A stretch of 64,000 bases of DNA from Martelella sp. NC20 (GCF_013459645.1 NZ_CP054861.1:124001-188000); one strand, 5' to 3'. Shown: positions 34,580 to 43,290, numbered from the stretch's first letter. Notes: generated by a model from the sequence alone, not told the origin. Program-made: numbers and translations.

Positions 34580-34942
34580 TCAGACTGCAAACGGTGGTGC
34601 GCGCGGATTGTAGTGGTCTGTGTGGACGACACGGAACGGCGTTTCGTCTTGAACGGCGAAGTGATGCGCGACAAGGCGGGTATAGGCCGGGACGGCCTCG
34701 TCCGGCGGCGGCGGCAGGATGGCGGCTTTCAGGCGGCAGGCATGGCAGGGGCCGTGGCTTGAGCCGCCGTCATCGGCGGGCCCGCTGCCGCAGAGAACGG
34801 TCTGGGAAGACGCCAGAAGCGAACTGTCGTCATGGTTCGTCAGGGCCGACATGTAGGGCTGATAAACGAAGGACAGCGCGAAGACGGCGATCACGGCCAG
34901 TGCCGCCGCCAGCTCCCGCAATGCTGCCTTCAATCCCCGCAA
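34580..34942 (-). CDS. DUF2946-like copper-cluster protein
   Basis: 120 residues with one N-terminal membrane segment (LAVIAVFALSFVYQPYMSAL), then a short soluble part with GPCHACRLKAAILPPPPDE and VAHHFAVQDETPF. The CxxC with flanking His is typical of DUF2946-type proteins found in front of copper genes. It is the first gene of the leftward group DUF2946, YcnI-PCuAC, SCO, truncated DUF2946. Function is unknown; metal binding or sensing at the membrane is inferred from context. Confidence 0.65.
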   Translation of the reverse strand: MRGLKAALRELAAALAVIAVFALSFVYQPYMSALTNHDDSSLLASSQTVLCGSGPADDGGSSHGPCHACRLKAAILPPPPDEAVPAYTRLVAHHFAVQDETPFRVVHTDHYNPRAPPFAV

Positions 34943-35086
34943 GCCTCAAGCCTCCCCGCCGTTCTGACGAGGCGCAGTGCGCCTCACAATCTCCGCAGAA
35001 CAAGAATGCAAGCCGCTATTTATTGCAACTTGTCAATTTGACGCAAGCGAAATGCAAGCCAGACTCAGGATGCGCAAGGCGCAGCC

Positions 35087-35368
35087 TCAGCGCTCCTCGT
35101 GCGTCGCGGCCCTTCGAACATCATCGCGCGTGACGTCTATCATGGCTTTGTGGATGGAAAACTGAACGGTGTTTTGCCTGTGTTGCATGACCAGAACCAC
35201 CGTTTCCCTTGGCGGGCAGCCGGGAAGATGGCAGGCCAGTTCGCTTGTCGAGACGACGGCAGCGTCCTCCAGTTCAAGGAGTTCGCGCGTCCAGCTTTTG
35301 ATTTTCCGAGCCGCCTCAACGACACTTGGCTTTTTCGGCGCGAGCGGGTTCACAAATGCATTGCTCAA
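35087..35368 (-). CDS. Small conserved protein overlapping a COG0523 GTPase gene
   Basis: 93 residues beginning at TTG 35368, which overlaps the GTPase stop as TTGA; AGGAGGA lies just upstream inside the GTPase gene. It has no signal or membrane segment. The core SELACHLPGCPPRETVVLVM holds two cysteines and looks like a compact metal or nucleotide-binding fold, followed by a beta-strand region ending KAMIDVTRDDV. I recognise similar small proteins beside CobW-type GTPases but know no assigned function. Strict translational coupling suggests it works with the GTPase, perhaps as a metal-receiving client. Confidence 0.65.
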   Translation of the reverse strand: MSNAFVNPLAPKKPSVVEAARKIKSWTRELLELEDAAVVSTSELACHLPGCPPRETVVLVMQHRQNTVQFSIHKAMIDVTRDDVRRAATHEER

Positions 35369-36435
35369 GCGGGCTTCCTCCTGCTTTTTTGAGACCGGGC
35401 TGTGAGGGCGGCGAACAGTTCGCGGATCTGCTTTTCCGGCAGATCCATGCCGATGAGAACGAGCCGTGTGCCGCGCTCTTCGCCCGGCCACCGCGGCAGG
35501 CGCACGGTCGGGTCCATCTTGTGCTGGACGGCATGGACCACCATCGGCCTTTCGGGGTCATCGCTGACGGCGATCAGCCCTTTCATGCGCAGGAGACCGC
35601 TGTTTTGCGGACTGACGAGCACGGCCAGCAAGATGCCGATCGCATCGGGATCAAGCGGGACGTCGCTCGACAGTGAGAAGACCTCGATCTCGTCGCCGTG
35701 GCGATTGGGGTCGTGTTCGTGCTCGGGGTGGGGGGAAAGACGCTCCATAGCCAGCCACCCTACGACATCCTCCGCCTTGTGCGCGACGGAGTAAGGCGTG
35801 GCGCCGAAAAGCGAAACGAGGTCGAAGCCGGGCGCGTGCCGGTCATGAAAGCGCGCTGCGGGATTGAGGACGCCAAGCTCCGCCGCCCAGTCCCGCTCTT
35901 CCCTGGCGGCATCGGTTTTTGTGAGGATCACCTCGTCGGCGAAGGCCAGTTGCTTCCAGCCTTCGATGAAACTTGCGAGCGTGGAGCGTCCGTCAATCGT
36001 GTCGAAGGTCGTTATGACGCTCTGGAGATAAAAGTGGCGGGCAACGGCATGGTCGCGCAGCCCCAGGGCGGGGGCGCCACCGGGGATCACGCTATTGATG
36101 ATCGGAGCGGGATCGGCAAGCCCCGTGGTTTCAATCACGACCCGGCCGACAGAACTGATCTCGCCTTTCATGCGGGCTTCGTGCAATTCGTAAAGCGAGG
36201 TGCGGATGTCGCTGGCGGCCGAGCAGCAGAGACAGCCTGTCGTGGTGCGCATGTAGCGCTCCGAACCGGTGCGAACCAGATCGTGATCAATGGCGATGGC
36301 GCCGAACTCGTTGATGATGACGGCTGTGTCGGCCATGCGGGGATCGCCGACAAGGTCATTGATCAGCGTAGTCTTTCCCGAGCCGAGAAAACCGGTCAGC
36401 AGCGTTACGGCAACCGGTTCGTAAAGCTGTTTCAA
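35365..36435 (-). CDS. COG0523 (CobW/Zn-chaperone) GTPase
   Basis: 356 residues. Walker A is GFLGSGKTT, INEFGAIAIDH follows, the metal-binding CxCC is in TTGCLCCSA, the switch is [11 protein letters not shown] and the base motif is LTKTD. A His-rich loop (HPEHEHDPNRHGD) precedes the CobW C-terminal domain (VLVSPQNSGLLRMKGLIAV). I place the start at TTG 36435, which has GGAGGA six bases upstream; in-frame ATGs at 36459 and 36504 have no ribosome site. It faces a second COG0523 gene across Zur-like palindromes, so zinc transfer under zinc starvation is the likely role. Confidence 0.82.
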   Translation of the reverse strand: MKQLYEPVAVTLLTGFLGSGKTTLINDLVGDPRMADTAVIINEFGAIAIDHDLVRTGSERYMRTTTGCLCCSAASDIRTSLYELHEARMKGEISSVGRVVIETTGLADPAPIINSVIPGGAPALGLRDHAVARHFYLQSVITTFDTIDGRSTLASFIEGWKQLAFADEVILTKTDAAREERDWAAELGVLNPAARFHDRHAPGFDLVSLFGATPYSVAHKAEDVVGWLAMERLSPHPEHEHDPNRHGDEIEVFSLSSDVPLDPDAIGILLAVLVSPQNSGLLRMKGLIAVSDDPERPMVVHAVQHKMDPTVRLPRWPGEERGTRLVLIGMDLPEKQIRELFAALTARSQKSRRKPA

Positions 36436-36502
36436 ACCATTCCTCCTTGCGTTGGACATGTTGGCATTGCGCCGCCGCACTTGGCATTGACAGATAGTGG
36501 GC

Positions 36503-36544
36503 ATGTAATGGTATTACATCAGTCAATAATTATAATGTTATAAC
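36503..36544. promoter_or_regulatory. Two Zur-like palindromes between divergent COG0523 genes
   Basis: ATGTAATGGTATTACAT (36503-36519) has 7-bp inverted halves around GGT. GTTATAAC (36537-36544) is a perfect palindrome within AATGTTATAACGTA. The GTTATAAC core resembles alphaproteobacterial zinc-uptake-regulator sites. One palindrome per divergent gene would let Zur repress both when zinc is plentiful. Binding is inferred. Confidence 0.55.
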
Positions 36545-36573
36545 GTATCGCCAAGTTTGAACGAGGCTCAATT

Positions 36574-37614
36574 ATGGCTGGCATCGCCAATACCAAAACA
36601 CCCGTTACGGTGCTTACCGGCTATCTTGGCTCGGGAAAGACAACGCTTTTGAACCGCATACTGACGGAGCCGCATGGCAAGAAATTCGCTGTCATCGTCA
36701 ATGAATTCGGCGAGGTCGGCATCGACAACGATCTTGTCGTCGATACAGACGAAGAAGTTTTCGAGATGAACAATGGCTGCATCTGCTGCACGGTTCGCGG
36801 CGATTTGATCCGTATCCTAGAAAGCCTTATGCGTCGGCGTGGCCGCTTCGATGGCATTCTGATCGAGACGACCGGATTGGCCGATCCGGCACCCGTCGCT
36901 CAGACCTTCTTTGTCGATGAAGACGTCCGATCAAAAACGCGACTCGACTCGATCATCACCCTCGTTGACGCTAAGCACTTTCTCGACGAACTCGATAAGG
37001 CGCATGAAGTGCAGGAACAGATCGCGTTTGCGGATACGATCGTCCTCAACAAGGTCGACCTCGTCGACGAGCGCGTATTGACCGCCGCCGAAGACAGGAT
37101 CCGTCGGCTCAATCCAACCGCCAGCATCCTGCGCTCGGAACGTTGCGACCTTGATATCGCCAGTCTTCTCGATCGCAAGGCTTTCGACCTCGACCGGGTT
37201 CTCGAGGTCGAACCCGAATTCCTCGACGAGGCGCATGATCACGAGCATGACGACCACATCAACAGCTTTTCCCTCGTCGAAGGTCGCCCGATGGACCCGG
37301 AAAAATTCTTTCCCTGGATTCAGTCCACCGTTCAGAATTTCGGTATCGATCTGCTGCGTATGAAGGGGATTGTCTCGTTTGACGGCGATGATGATCGCTA
37401 TGTCATCCAGGGTGTTCACATGCTGCTCGAAGGCGATCATCAGCGCGCCTGGAAGTCTGAAGAGCCGCGCACGACGCGGCTGGTCTTTATCGGCCGCAAT
37501 CTGCCGAAAGACGTCATCTCGGATGGCTTTGCAAAGTGCTGCGTCGTCACACAAGGCTGCGCCGGAGGCAACACTGATCGGGACCATATGGGAACGGTAA
37601 CCATTTCGTTCTGA
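36574..37614 (+). CDS. COG0523 (CobW/ZigA-type) GTPase
   Basis: 346 residues. Walker A is GYLGSGKTT, then [12 protein letters not shown], the CxCC motif in [20 protein letters not shown] and the base motif LNKVD. An acidic His stretch (HDHEHDDH) is near residue 225, followed by the CobW C-terminal domain ([19 protein letters not shown]). Only about a third of residues match the divergent COG0523 protein, so the two are different subfamilies. The last 25 residues after SDGFAKC are unlike the family's usual short end and may reflect a late frameshift. GAGG precedes the ATG. Confidence 0.82.
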   Translation: MAGIANTKTPVTVLTGYLGSGKTTLLNRILTEPHGKKFAVIVNEFGEVGIDNDLVVDTDEEVFEMNNGCICCTVRGDLIRILESLMRRRGRFDGILIETTGLADPAPVAQTFFVDEDVRSKTRLDSIITLVDAKHFLDELDKAHEVQEQIAFADTIVLNKVDLVDERVLTAAEDRIRRLNPTASILRSERCDLDIASLLDRKAFDLDRVLEVEPEFLDEAHDHEHDDHINSFSLVEGRPMDPEKFFPWIQSTVQNFGIDLLRMKGIVSFDGDDDRYVIQGVHMLLEGDHQRAWKSEEPRTTRLVFIGRNLPKDVISDGFAKCCVVTQGCAGGNTDRDHMGTVTISF

Positions 37615-37828
37615 AATGGCCGTTTTCCGTGAGGGCGGCGGCTTCCTTATTCTGAACCCCCCAACCCGGTGCCTGAGCGTGCAGGAAGCGCCCAGGATTC
37701 AGCGGTGCAATACCGCTCAATCGACCAAGTGTGAATTCCTGTCCGGCTCTCGATCCCCGGATGAGCAGTTTGCCGACTGAGGTAAATCGCCGAAACCTCG
37801 CGGCTTTTCTGGCCTTCCCGATGCCATC

Positions 37829-39136
37829 TCAAAGCGGGCTGATGGTCACGCGGAAGCCCTTGCGGTCAGGGAGATTATCGAAGGTGAGTGCCGCGCCCAG
37901 GCGGCTTGCGGCCATCGCTGCTATCGTAAGCCCGAGGCCGGTTCCCGGCATTCTGTTGTCGCGACCGCGATAGAAGCGCCGCGTCAGCAATGCCAGATCG
38001 TCTTCGCGCACGCCTGGCCCGCTGTCCTCGACGCAAATTCCCGCGCCATTGGCCGTGACGCGCCATCGCACGCGACCGTCCTTCCCGGCGTGCTGAAGCG
38101 CGTTTTCGTGCAGGTTGCGCAGGACGAGATGCAGCATCTCGGCGTTGGTGACCAAAGCCGTGCGGGCGAGTTCATCATCGAACATCGTCTCGCCACTCTT
38201 CGGAATGCCTTCGACGACATCGTCCAGTATGTCGCCGATGATGAGCCGCTCACGCCTGACCTTCTCCGGTTCGGCCTCCAGTCGCGCCAGCGTCAGCAAC
38301 TGACGAACCAGCCTGTCGGTCCTGTCGACCGAGACGAGGATCTGGCCAAGCGCCTGGTCGCGGATCGTGTCGTCCTTGGCCGCGCGGGCGATCTGGGCCT
38401 GCATGCGCAGTCCGGCAAGCGGGGTTTTCAGCTCATGGGCGGCGAAGGCTGTCAGTTCGCGCTCGTGTCTGCGGGCAGCATCGACCTTGCCGAACAGGCC
38501 ATTCAGCGCATCCACGAGCGGCCGCACTTCCAGCGGCGCGTCCTCGGCATCGATGGCGCGCATGTCTTCGCCATCGCGGGCCGTGATATCATGGGCGATA
38601 CGGTTGAGCGGACGAAGGCCGCGCCCGAGGCTGAGCCAGATCAGGAAGCCGAACACCGGCAATATCAGCGCTGCGGGGATCACCAGGCCGGCCAGAAGGT
38701 CGCGCACCAGCCGGTCTCTGAGGCCGATGCGGTCGCCCACCGCCACGCGTACGCCCTTGTCGACATCAATGATGGTGTAAACCCGCCATGCCTCGCCATT
38801 GACCTCGGCGTCACCGAAACCCGCTTCGTTCAGCGCGATGCTTTCAGCCGGCGCACCGCTGGAACGGGCAACAAGATGTCCGTCGAGCGACCAGATCTGG
38901 CAGGAAAGCTGCTTTTCATAGTCAACCGGCGCAAACGCGCCATTTTCGCGCGCGGCATTGATATCGCTGGTGGAAACCAGCGAATGCACCATGCGTGCGG
39001 CCTCCTGGAGGCGGGTGTCGAGCACGTGCTGAACCTCCAGCCGGCTCCATGTGGAAATCCAGATCACGCCCGCGGCCCAGATGGCGGCGGAAGCGACAAC
39101 CAGAAGAATGAACAGGCGGCGGCGCAGAGAGTTCAT
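37829..39136 (-). CDS. Two-component sensor histidine kinase (QseC/PmrB-like)
   Basis: 435 residues. One membrane helix at about 7-29, a periplasmic sensor of about 130 residues, a second helix at about 160-185 (LLAGLVIPAALILPVFGFLI), then HAMP and the phosphorylated His in FAAHELKTPLAGLRMQAQIA. The ATPase boxes are LRNLHENALQHA (N), VEDSGPGV (G1) and PGTGLGL (G2). The ATG overlaps the response regulator stop by one base. The sensor has no recognisable ligand domain. The genes it faces, dsbD-dsbA, and the metal genes nearby suggest a metal or envelope-redox signal. Confidence 0.85.
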   Translation of the reverse strand: MNSLRRRLFILLVVASAAIWAAGVIWISTWSRLEVQHVLDTRLQEAARMVHSLVSTSDINAARENGAFAPVDYEKQLSCQIWSLDGHLVARSSGAPAESIALNEAGFGDAEVNGEAWRVYTIIDVDKGVRVAVGDRIGLRDRLVRDLLAGLVIPAALILPVFGFLIWLSLGRGLRPLNRIAHDITARDGEDMRAIDAEDAPLEVRPLVDALNGLFGKVDAARRHERELTAFAAHELKTPLAGLRMQAQIARAAKDDTIRDQALGQILVSVDRTDRLVRQLLTLARLEAEPEKVRRERLIIGDILDDVVEGIPKSGETMFDDELARTALVTNAEMLHLVLRNLHENALQHAGKDGRVRWRVTANGAGICVEDSGPGVREDDLALLTRRFYRGRDNRMPGTGLGLTIAAMAASRLGAALTFDNLPDRKGFRVTISPL

Positions 39137-39795
39137 CAGACCGGCCTCATGCGGTAGCCAAGCCCGCGAACCGTGTCGATGCTGGTCCGGCCGATCTTGG
39201 CCCGCAGGTTATGGATGTGGACCTCGATGGCGTTGCTCTCGATTTCTTCCTGCCAGCCGTAGAGCCGGTCTTCGAGCTCCTGCCGGGATCGGATAACGCC
39301 TGGCCGCTCCATCAGCGCCATCAGGATCGCGAATTCGCGGCGTGAAAGGATGACGTCCCGTCCGTCAACGCTCACCAGCATCCTGGAAGGGTCAAGCGCG
39401 ATGCCATTGGCGGTCAGGGTCGGTCCGGCGCGCCCATGCCCCCTGCGCGTGACGGCGCGCAGACGCGCGGCGAGTTCCTCCAGATCGAAGGGCTTGCCGA
39501 TGTAATCGTCGGCGCCGACATCAAGCCCGCGGATCCGGTCCGACGTTTCGTCAAGCGCGGTCAGCATCAACACGGGCGTCCGGTTGCCGGCCCGTCTTAT
39601 CTCTGCCAACAGGTCGAGCCCGGAGCCGTCCGGCAGCATGAGGTCGAGGATGATCGCATCGAACCGGCCGGCACTGATTGCCGCGCGCGCATCCACACAG
39701 GTGGCGACGGCATCGACAGTCTCGCCATTCAGCCCCAGGCCAACGGCAAGGCCATCGGCCAGGACGGGATCATCCTCGATCACAAGTATGCGCAT
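39136..39795 (-). CDS. OmpR-family response regulator (QseB/PmrA-like)
   Basis: 219 residues. The receiver has the acidic pair IEDDPVLADG, the phosphoacceptor Asp in FDAIILDLMLPDGSG, Thr in LMLTALDE and Lys in YIGKPFDLEEL. The winged-helix output domain spans about 125-215 (VDGRDVILSRREFAILMALM, NAIEVHIHNLRAKIG). It belongs to the group that binds CTTAAG-N5-CTTAAG repeats, and exactly that sequence lies in the gap upstream between this gene and dsbD. It probably activates dsbD-dsbA and its own operon. Confidence 0.87.
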   Translation of the reverse strand: MRILVIEDDPVLADGLAVGLGLNGETVDAVATCVDARAAISAGRFDAIILDLMLPDGSGLDLLAEIRRAGNRTPVLMLTALDETSDRIRGLDVGADDYIGKPFDLEELAARLRAVTRRGHGRAGPTLTANGIALDPSRMLVSVDGRDVILSRREFAILMALMERPGVIRSRQELEDRLYGWQEEIESNAIEVHIHNLRAKIGRTSIDTVRGLGYRMRPV

Positions 39796-39843
39796 GGCGT
39801 TTTCCGTCTTCCCGTATGAACGGGACCCTTCTTTTCCCGAAAG

Positions 39844-39860
39844 CTTAAGACTGGCTTAAG
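39844..39860. promoter_or_regulatory. Perfect PmrA/QseB-type box (CTTAAG-N5-CTTAAG)
   Basis: CTTAAG (39844-39849), five bases ACTGG, then CTTAAG (39855-39860). This 11-base periodic direct repeat matches the site bound by PmrA-like response regulators. It sits 49 bases upstream of the regulator's ATG on one side and 45 bases upstream of dsbD on the other, so it can serve both promoters. Confidence 0.75.
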
Positions 39861-39904
39861 CTGACGCAACGATCTGGGGCCACTTGCTCAATCGAGAATG
39901 GCCC

Positions 39905-41713
39905 ATGACCGCAATGATCAGGTTCCTGCTTGCCTTCCCTGTCGCCGTTTTGCTGCTTGCCGGCATGGCGGGCGTTTCCTGCGCTGAGATGCCACGACCA
40001 GCCGATGAGGTCTTTCGCCTGCAGGCCGACCGCGACAGCAAAGGCGCCGTAACGCTGGACTGGACGATCGCGCCAGGCACCTATCTTTATCGCGACAGCC
40101 TGAAGGCAGGCGAGGACGGAGCACCGGTTCCACTCGCCTTGCCTAAAGGCGAAGAAAAACAGGATCCGAACTTCGGCCGTGTGGAAGTCTACCACAATCG
40201 TGTCAGGGCCGCGCTCCCGCAACAGCCTGTAACCGGTACGCTGACGGTGACCTATCAGGGCTGTGCCGAACAGGGGATTTGCTACCCGCCGGTCGAAAAG
40301 ACCCTTGATCTGGCAAACCTTTCGATATCGGGGAGCGAGAGCCGGCTGAGCGCTGCCGCGGCCGAGCGCGGTCCCTGGCAAACCCCGACGATCATTCGAC
40401 AAACCGATCCGGACACCACCGGCAAGGCGGACGGAACGCGTGAAGCCGATCGGACGGCATCCTATCTCACCGGCAATCTATTCCTGATGGTTGCGGGATT
40501 TCTGGGCTTCGGCCTGCTGCTGTCGCTGACGCCCTGCGTCTTCCCGATGATTCCGATCCTGTCGGCCACGCTGGCCGGAGCGGGCAAAAGGCTTTCGACC
40601 GGTCGGGGGTTTATCCTGTCGCTTTCCTATGTGCTGGCGATGGCCGCGGCATACGGGCTGGTCGGCCTGTTCGCCGGCCTGTCCGGCGCCAATCTGCAGG
40701 CGGCGCTCCAGACGCCCTGGGCGCTTGGCCTGTCGGCGACCGTGTTCGTGGTGCTTGCCCTCGGCATGTTCGGTGTTTTCGAGCTTCAACTGCCCCCGGG
40801 GCTTGCCTCACGTCTTGCCGGTCACGGTCGCGGTGGTTCGGTGGCGGGCGCCGCTGTTATGGGCTTTGGCTCCGCGCTCATCATCGGCCCCTGCGTCACC
40901 CCGCCTCTGGCGGCGGCCATGCTTTATGCCATCAAGACCGGCGAGGCGGCCAAGGGCGCCATCGCGCTTTTTGCACTGGGGCTCGGAATGGGGATGCCGC
41001 TGATTGCCTTCGGCACCTTCGGGGCCCGTATCCTGCCGAAATCCGGTCCCTGGCTTGTCGTGATCCGTCAGGCCTTCGGTATCGTCTTTCTTGGCGTCGC
41101 CGTGATGCTCGTTGCGCGGCTTCTGCCGCCGGCCGTCTCGCTTGCCCTTTGGGGCGCGGTGGCCATCGGTCTCGCCGTCTTTGCCGGCGCCTTTGATCGC
41201 CTTTCTGCCACAAGCGGCTGGGGACAGCGCGCAGCCAAGGCCGGCGGTCTCGTGACGTTCATTGCCGGCGCGGTCATGCTTGTCGGCGCGGCGGCCGGCG
41301 AAGGCGACCCGCTGCGTCCGCTGGCATTTCTGGCCGGCGCTTCTGAACCCCGGCATCAGGTCGCTGAAAAGCAGGTCACTTCTCTGTCTGCGTTTGACGA
41401 AGCGCTTGCCGGCTCCGGGCGAACGCCGGTGCTGGTCTCGTTCACCGCTGACTGGTGCACGATCTGCAAGTCCAACGAGAAGATCATGGCCGAACCGGCG
41501 ATTGCCGCGCGCCTTCGGGACGTTGCCGTGATCATTGTCGACGTCACCCGTCAGAACCGCGACGCGCGGGCATTGATGGACCGGTTTTCCGTCGTCGGCC
41601 CGCCGACGCTCTTCCTCGTCGATCGCGACGGCCAGGAGGTCGGCAATTCGCGGATCACCGGCGCCATCACCACCGAAACCATCGCTCAAAACCTGTCCCG
41701 GGCCGGCGCCTGA
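39905..41713 (+). CDS. dsbD: Thiol:disulfide interchange protein DsbD
   Basis: 602 residues, slightly longer than E. coli DsbD. The signal peptide is residues 1-26. The periplasmic alpha domain spans about 30-140 and has its cysteine pair in CAEQGICYPP. The eight-helix membrane domain has TPCVFPMIP and GPCVTPP, the two membrane cysteines. The C-terminal thioredoxin-like gamma domain carries WCTICK (about 515). All six redox cysteines are present, so electrons from cytoplasmic thioredoxin can be moved to periplasmic targets such as SCO or cytochrome c assembly factors. The ATG at 39905 is preferred to a TTG seven codons earlier. A PmrA-type box lies upstream. Confidence 0.92.
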   Translation: MTAMIRFLLAFPVAVLLLAGMAGVSCAEMPRPADEVFRLQADRDSKGAVTLDWTIAPGTYLYRDSLKAGEDGAPVPLALPKGEEKQDPNFGRVEVYHNRVRAALPQQPVTGTLTVTYQGCAEQGICYPPVEKTLDLANLSISGSESRLSAAAAERGPWQTPTIIRQTDPDTTGKADGTREADRTASYLTGNLFLMVAGFLGFGLLLSLTPCVFPMIPILSATLAGAGKRLSTGRGFILSLSYVLAMAAAYGLVGLFAGLSGANLQAALQTPWALGLSATVFVVLALGMFGVFELQLPPGLASRLAGHGRGGSVAGAAVMGFGSALIIGPCVTPPLAAAMLYAIKTGEAAKGAIALFALGLGMGMPLIAFGTFGARILPKSGPWLVVIRQAFGIVFLGVAVMLVARLLPPAVSLALWGAVAIGLAVFAGAFDRLSATSGWGQRAAKAGGLVTFIAGAVMLVGAAAGEGDPLRPLAFLAGASEPRHQVAEKQVTSLSAFDEALAGSGRTPVLVSFTADWCTICKSNEKIMAEPAIAARLRDVAVIIVDVTRQNRDARALMDRFSVVGPPTLFLVDRDGQEVGNSRITGAITTETIAQNLSRAGA

Positions 41714-41734
41714 GGACCAATGAAGGAGACCGAT

Positions 41735-42364
41735 ATGAAGCGCAGGACCTTCCTGGCCGCCGCCATGCTGGCGGCTTTCACAGTTGTCGGGGGCATGCCC
41801 GCAATGACCCAGAATATTGACATCAACGCCATTCTGCACGACCCCGACGCGCCCGAGGCGGGCAATCCCGAGGGTGACGTCACCATCGTCGCCTTCCTCG
41901 ATTATAACTGCCCGTTCTGCAAGAAGTCGGCGCCCGACCTCGACCGCATCGTCAAAGAGGATGGCAATATCCGGCTCGTCTACAAGGACTGGCCGGTGCT
42001 TTCGGAGGCTTCTGTCTATGGCGCGCAACTGGCGCTCGCGGCCAAGTATCAGGGCAAATATGACGAAGTGCATCACGCATTGATGGCCGTGCCGGGTCAT
42101 CAGGTCAGCGAGGACCAGATGCTCGAAGCGGTGCGCGCGACGAGCGTCGACATGCAGCAGTTGCAGGATGACGTCACCGGCCATCACGACCAGATCGCCG
42201 CGCTTCTGGGGCGCACGATGGAACAGGGCGACGCGCTCGGCCTTGTGTCGACGCCGACCTATCTGATTGGCCCGATGATGACGTCGACGCTCGATTACGA
42301 TGGCTTCAGGGAAACGGTGGCGGAGGCCCGGCGCCGTCATGCCGCGGGAGAACGCGTCGAATGA
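41735..42364 (+). CDS. DsbA-family thioredoxin-fold protein (DsbG/ScsC-like)
   Basis: 209 residues. Twin-Arg-like signal peptide MKRRTFLAAAMLAAF to about residue 30. The redox motif is CPFC in FLDYNCPFCKKSAPDLD, and the cis-proline loop is VSTPTYLIG. A helical insert lies between (about 95-165). GAAGGAG lies at 41722-41728. It starts 21 bases after dsbD, so DsbD probably keeps its CPFC reduced; that favours an isomerase or metal-linked reductase such as ScsC rather than an oxidant. The stop overlaps the L,D-transpeptidase start (ATGA). Confidence 0.85.
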   Translation: MKRRTFLAAAMLAAFTVVGGMPAMTQNIDINAILHDPDAPEAGNPEGDVTIVAFLDYNCPFCKKSAPDLDRIVKEDGNIRLVYKDWPVLSEASVYGAQLALAAKYQGKYDEVHHALMAVPGHQVSEDQMLEAVRATSVDMQQLQDDVTGHHDQIAALLGRTMEQGDALGLVSTPTYLIGPMMTSTLDYDGFRETVAEARRRHAAGERVE

Positions 42365-43050
42365 GGTATCTTCCCGTCAGGTTGCTTCCGGTGCTCGTGG
42401 TCGCAGGTCTTTCTGCCTGCGCATCAACTGGTGCGCCCCCTCAGCCGGAAATGCCGAAGCCGGTTCTTGAGGACGCGCGATACGCGGCCGTCACCGATGA
42501 GCCGTTCAATGTACCGGCCGTCAATCTGAGGCAGTTCGACCCCGAATTCCGGCGCCAGATCGTTGATGATCCGACCGGCGAGCAGCCGGGCACGCTGGTC
42601 GTCGATCCGGAAAACCGGTTCCTCTATCTGGTGATGGATGACGGCAAGGCCATGCGCTACGGCGTGGGTGTCGGTCGTGCAGGCATGGAATGGTCCGGTA
42701 CGGCCAATGTCGCCTACAAGCGCGAATGGCCGACATGGACGCCGACGCAGGACATGATCAGGCGAGATCCGGACACCTATCAGAAATGGGCAGGCGGAAT
42801 GGATGGCGGGCCGACGAACCCGCTCGGTGCCCGGGCGCTCTATCTGTTCGAGGATGGCAAGGATACGCTTTACCGGATCCACGGCACCAACGAACCATGG
42901 TCGATCGGCCAGTCCATGTCGTCAGGCTGCATCCGGATGATGAACCAGGACGTCATGGATCTCTATCGCCGTGTGCCGGACGGTGCAAAGGTGGTCGTGC
43001 TGCCTGCCGGCAGGCAGGCGCCGGGACCTGTCACCTCCGAGAACTCCTAA
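42361..43050 (+). CDS. L,D-transpeptidase (YkuD), lipoprotein
   Basis: 229 residues with a lipobox LSAC (Cys near residue 20), so anchored in a membrane on the periplasmic face. The YkuD domain spans about 75-215. LVVDPENRFLYLVMDDGKAM opens it, and the catalytic block has HGTNEP with SSGCIRM (active Cys near 190). It makes 3-3 cross-links in peptidoglycan or links lipoproteins to it. Its catalytic cysteine must stay reduced, and it is translationally coupled to a DsbA-like gene after dsbD, which fits. Confidence 0.88.
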   Translation: MRYLPVRLLPVLVVAGLSACASTGAPPQPEMPKPVLEDARYAAVTDEPFNVPAVNLRQFDPEFRRQIVDDPTGEQPGTLVVDPENRFLYLVMDDGKAMRYGVGVGRAGMEWSGTANVAYKREWPTWTPTQDMIRRDPDTYQKWAGGMDGGPTNPLGARALYLFEDGKDTLYRIHGTNEPWSIGQSMSSGCIRMMNQDVMDLYRRVPDGAKVVVLPAGRQAPGPVTSENS

Positions 43051-43258
43051 TTCATTTTAAAACTCTGCGCCGGCGTTGTGGCCGAAATGCCGGTGCAGAA
43101 TGCATATCCTTCTGGTTTTCCGTCATAGCGTCCAAAGCGAAGCGAGATCAGCAACGACTTCAGCTGAACTTCAAAATCGAGGCATGGTTTCGGAGAGCCT
43201 CCCACGCTTGCGGGTACCGCGGGGCGCTTTTCACGCGCGCCGTTGATATGAATCAAGA

Positions 43259-43280
43259 CGCATATGCGCTGATACGCATA
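43259..43280 (+). promoter_or_regulatory. Probable ArsR operator before arsR
   Basis: CGCATATGCG (43259-43268) is a perfect palindrome and ATGCG...CGCAT (43264-43279) forms an overlapping imperfect inverted repeat. ArsR/SmtB repressors bind such short AT-centred repeats. It ends 10 bases before the arsR ATG at 43291, suiting autorepression. Confidence 0.5.
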
Positions 43281-43290
43281 AGAAACAGTC

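Noticed and set aside
33524..34762. Plus-strand 412-codon frame opposite the YcnI-PCuAC gene
   Set aside because: The minus-strand protein has recognised domains and a supported ribosome site; the plus-strand frame is compositionally biased and crosses two minus-strand genes.
34943..35086. Fur/Mur-like TTGCAA repeats in front of the DUF2946 copper gene
   Set aside because: The TTGCAA and TGCAA pieces are not arranged as a symmetrical box of the right spacing.
37615..37828. Possible riboswitch or small RNA between the COG0523 gene and the histidine kinase
   Set aside because: No conserved riboswitch core, strong hairpin with T-run or promoter could be identified in the 214 bases.
40808..42340. 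Long minus-strand open frame of 510 codons opposite dsbD and the DsbA-like gene
   Set aside because: Its sequence is low-complexity (rich in Arg, Gly, His), has no family match, and fully overlaps well-conserved genes on the plus strand; high GC makes such antisense frames common.
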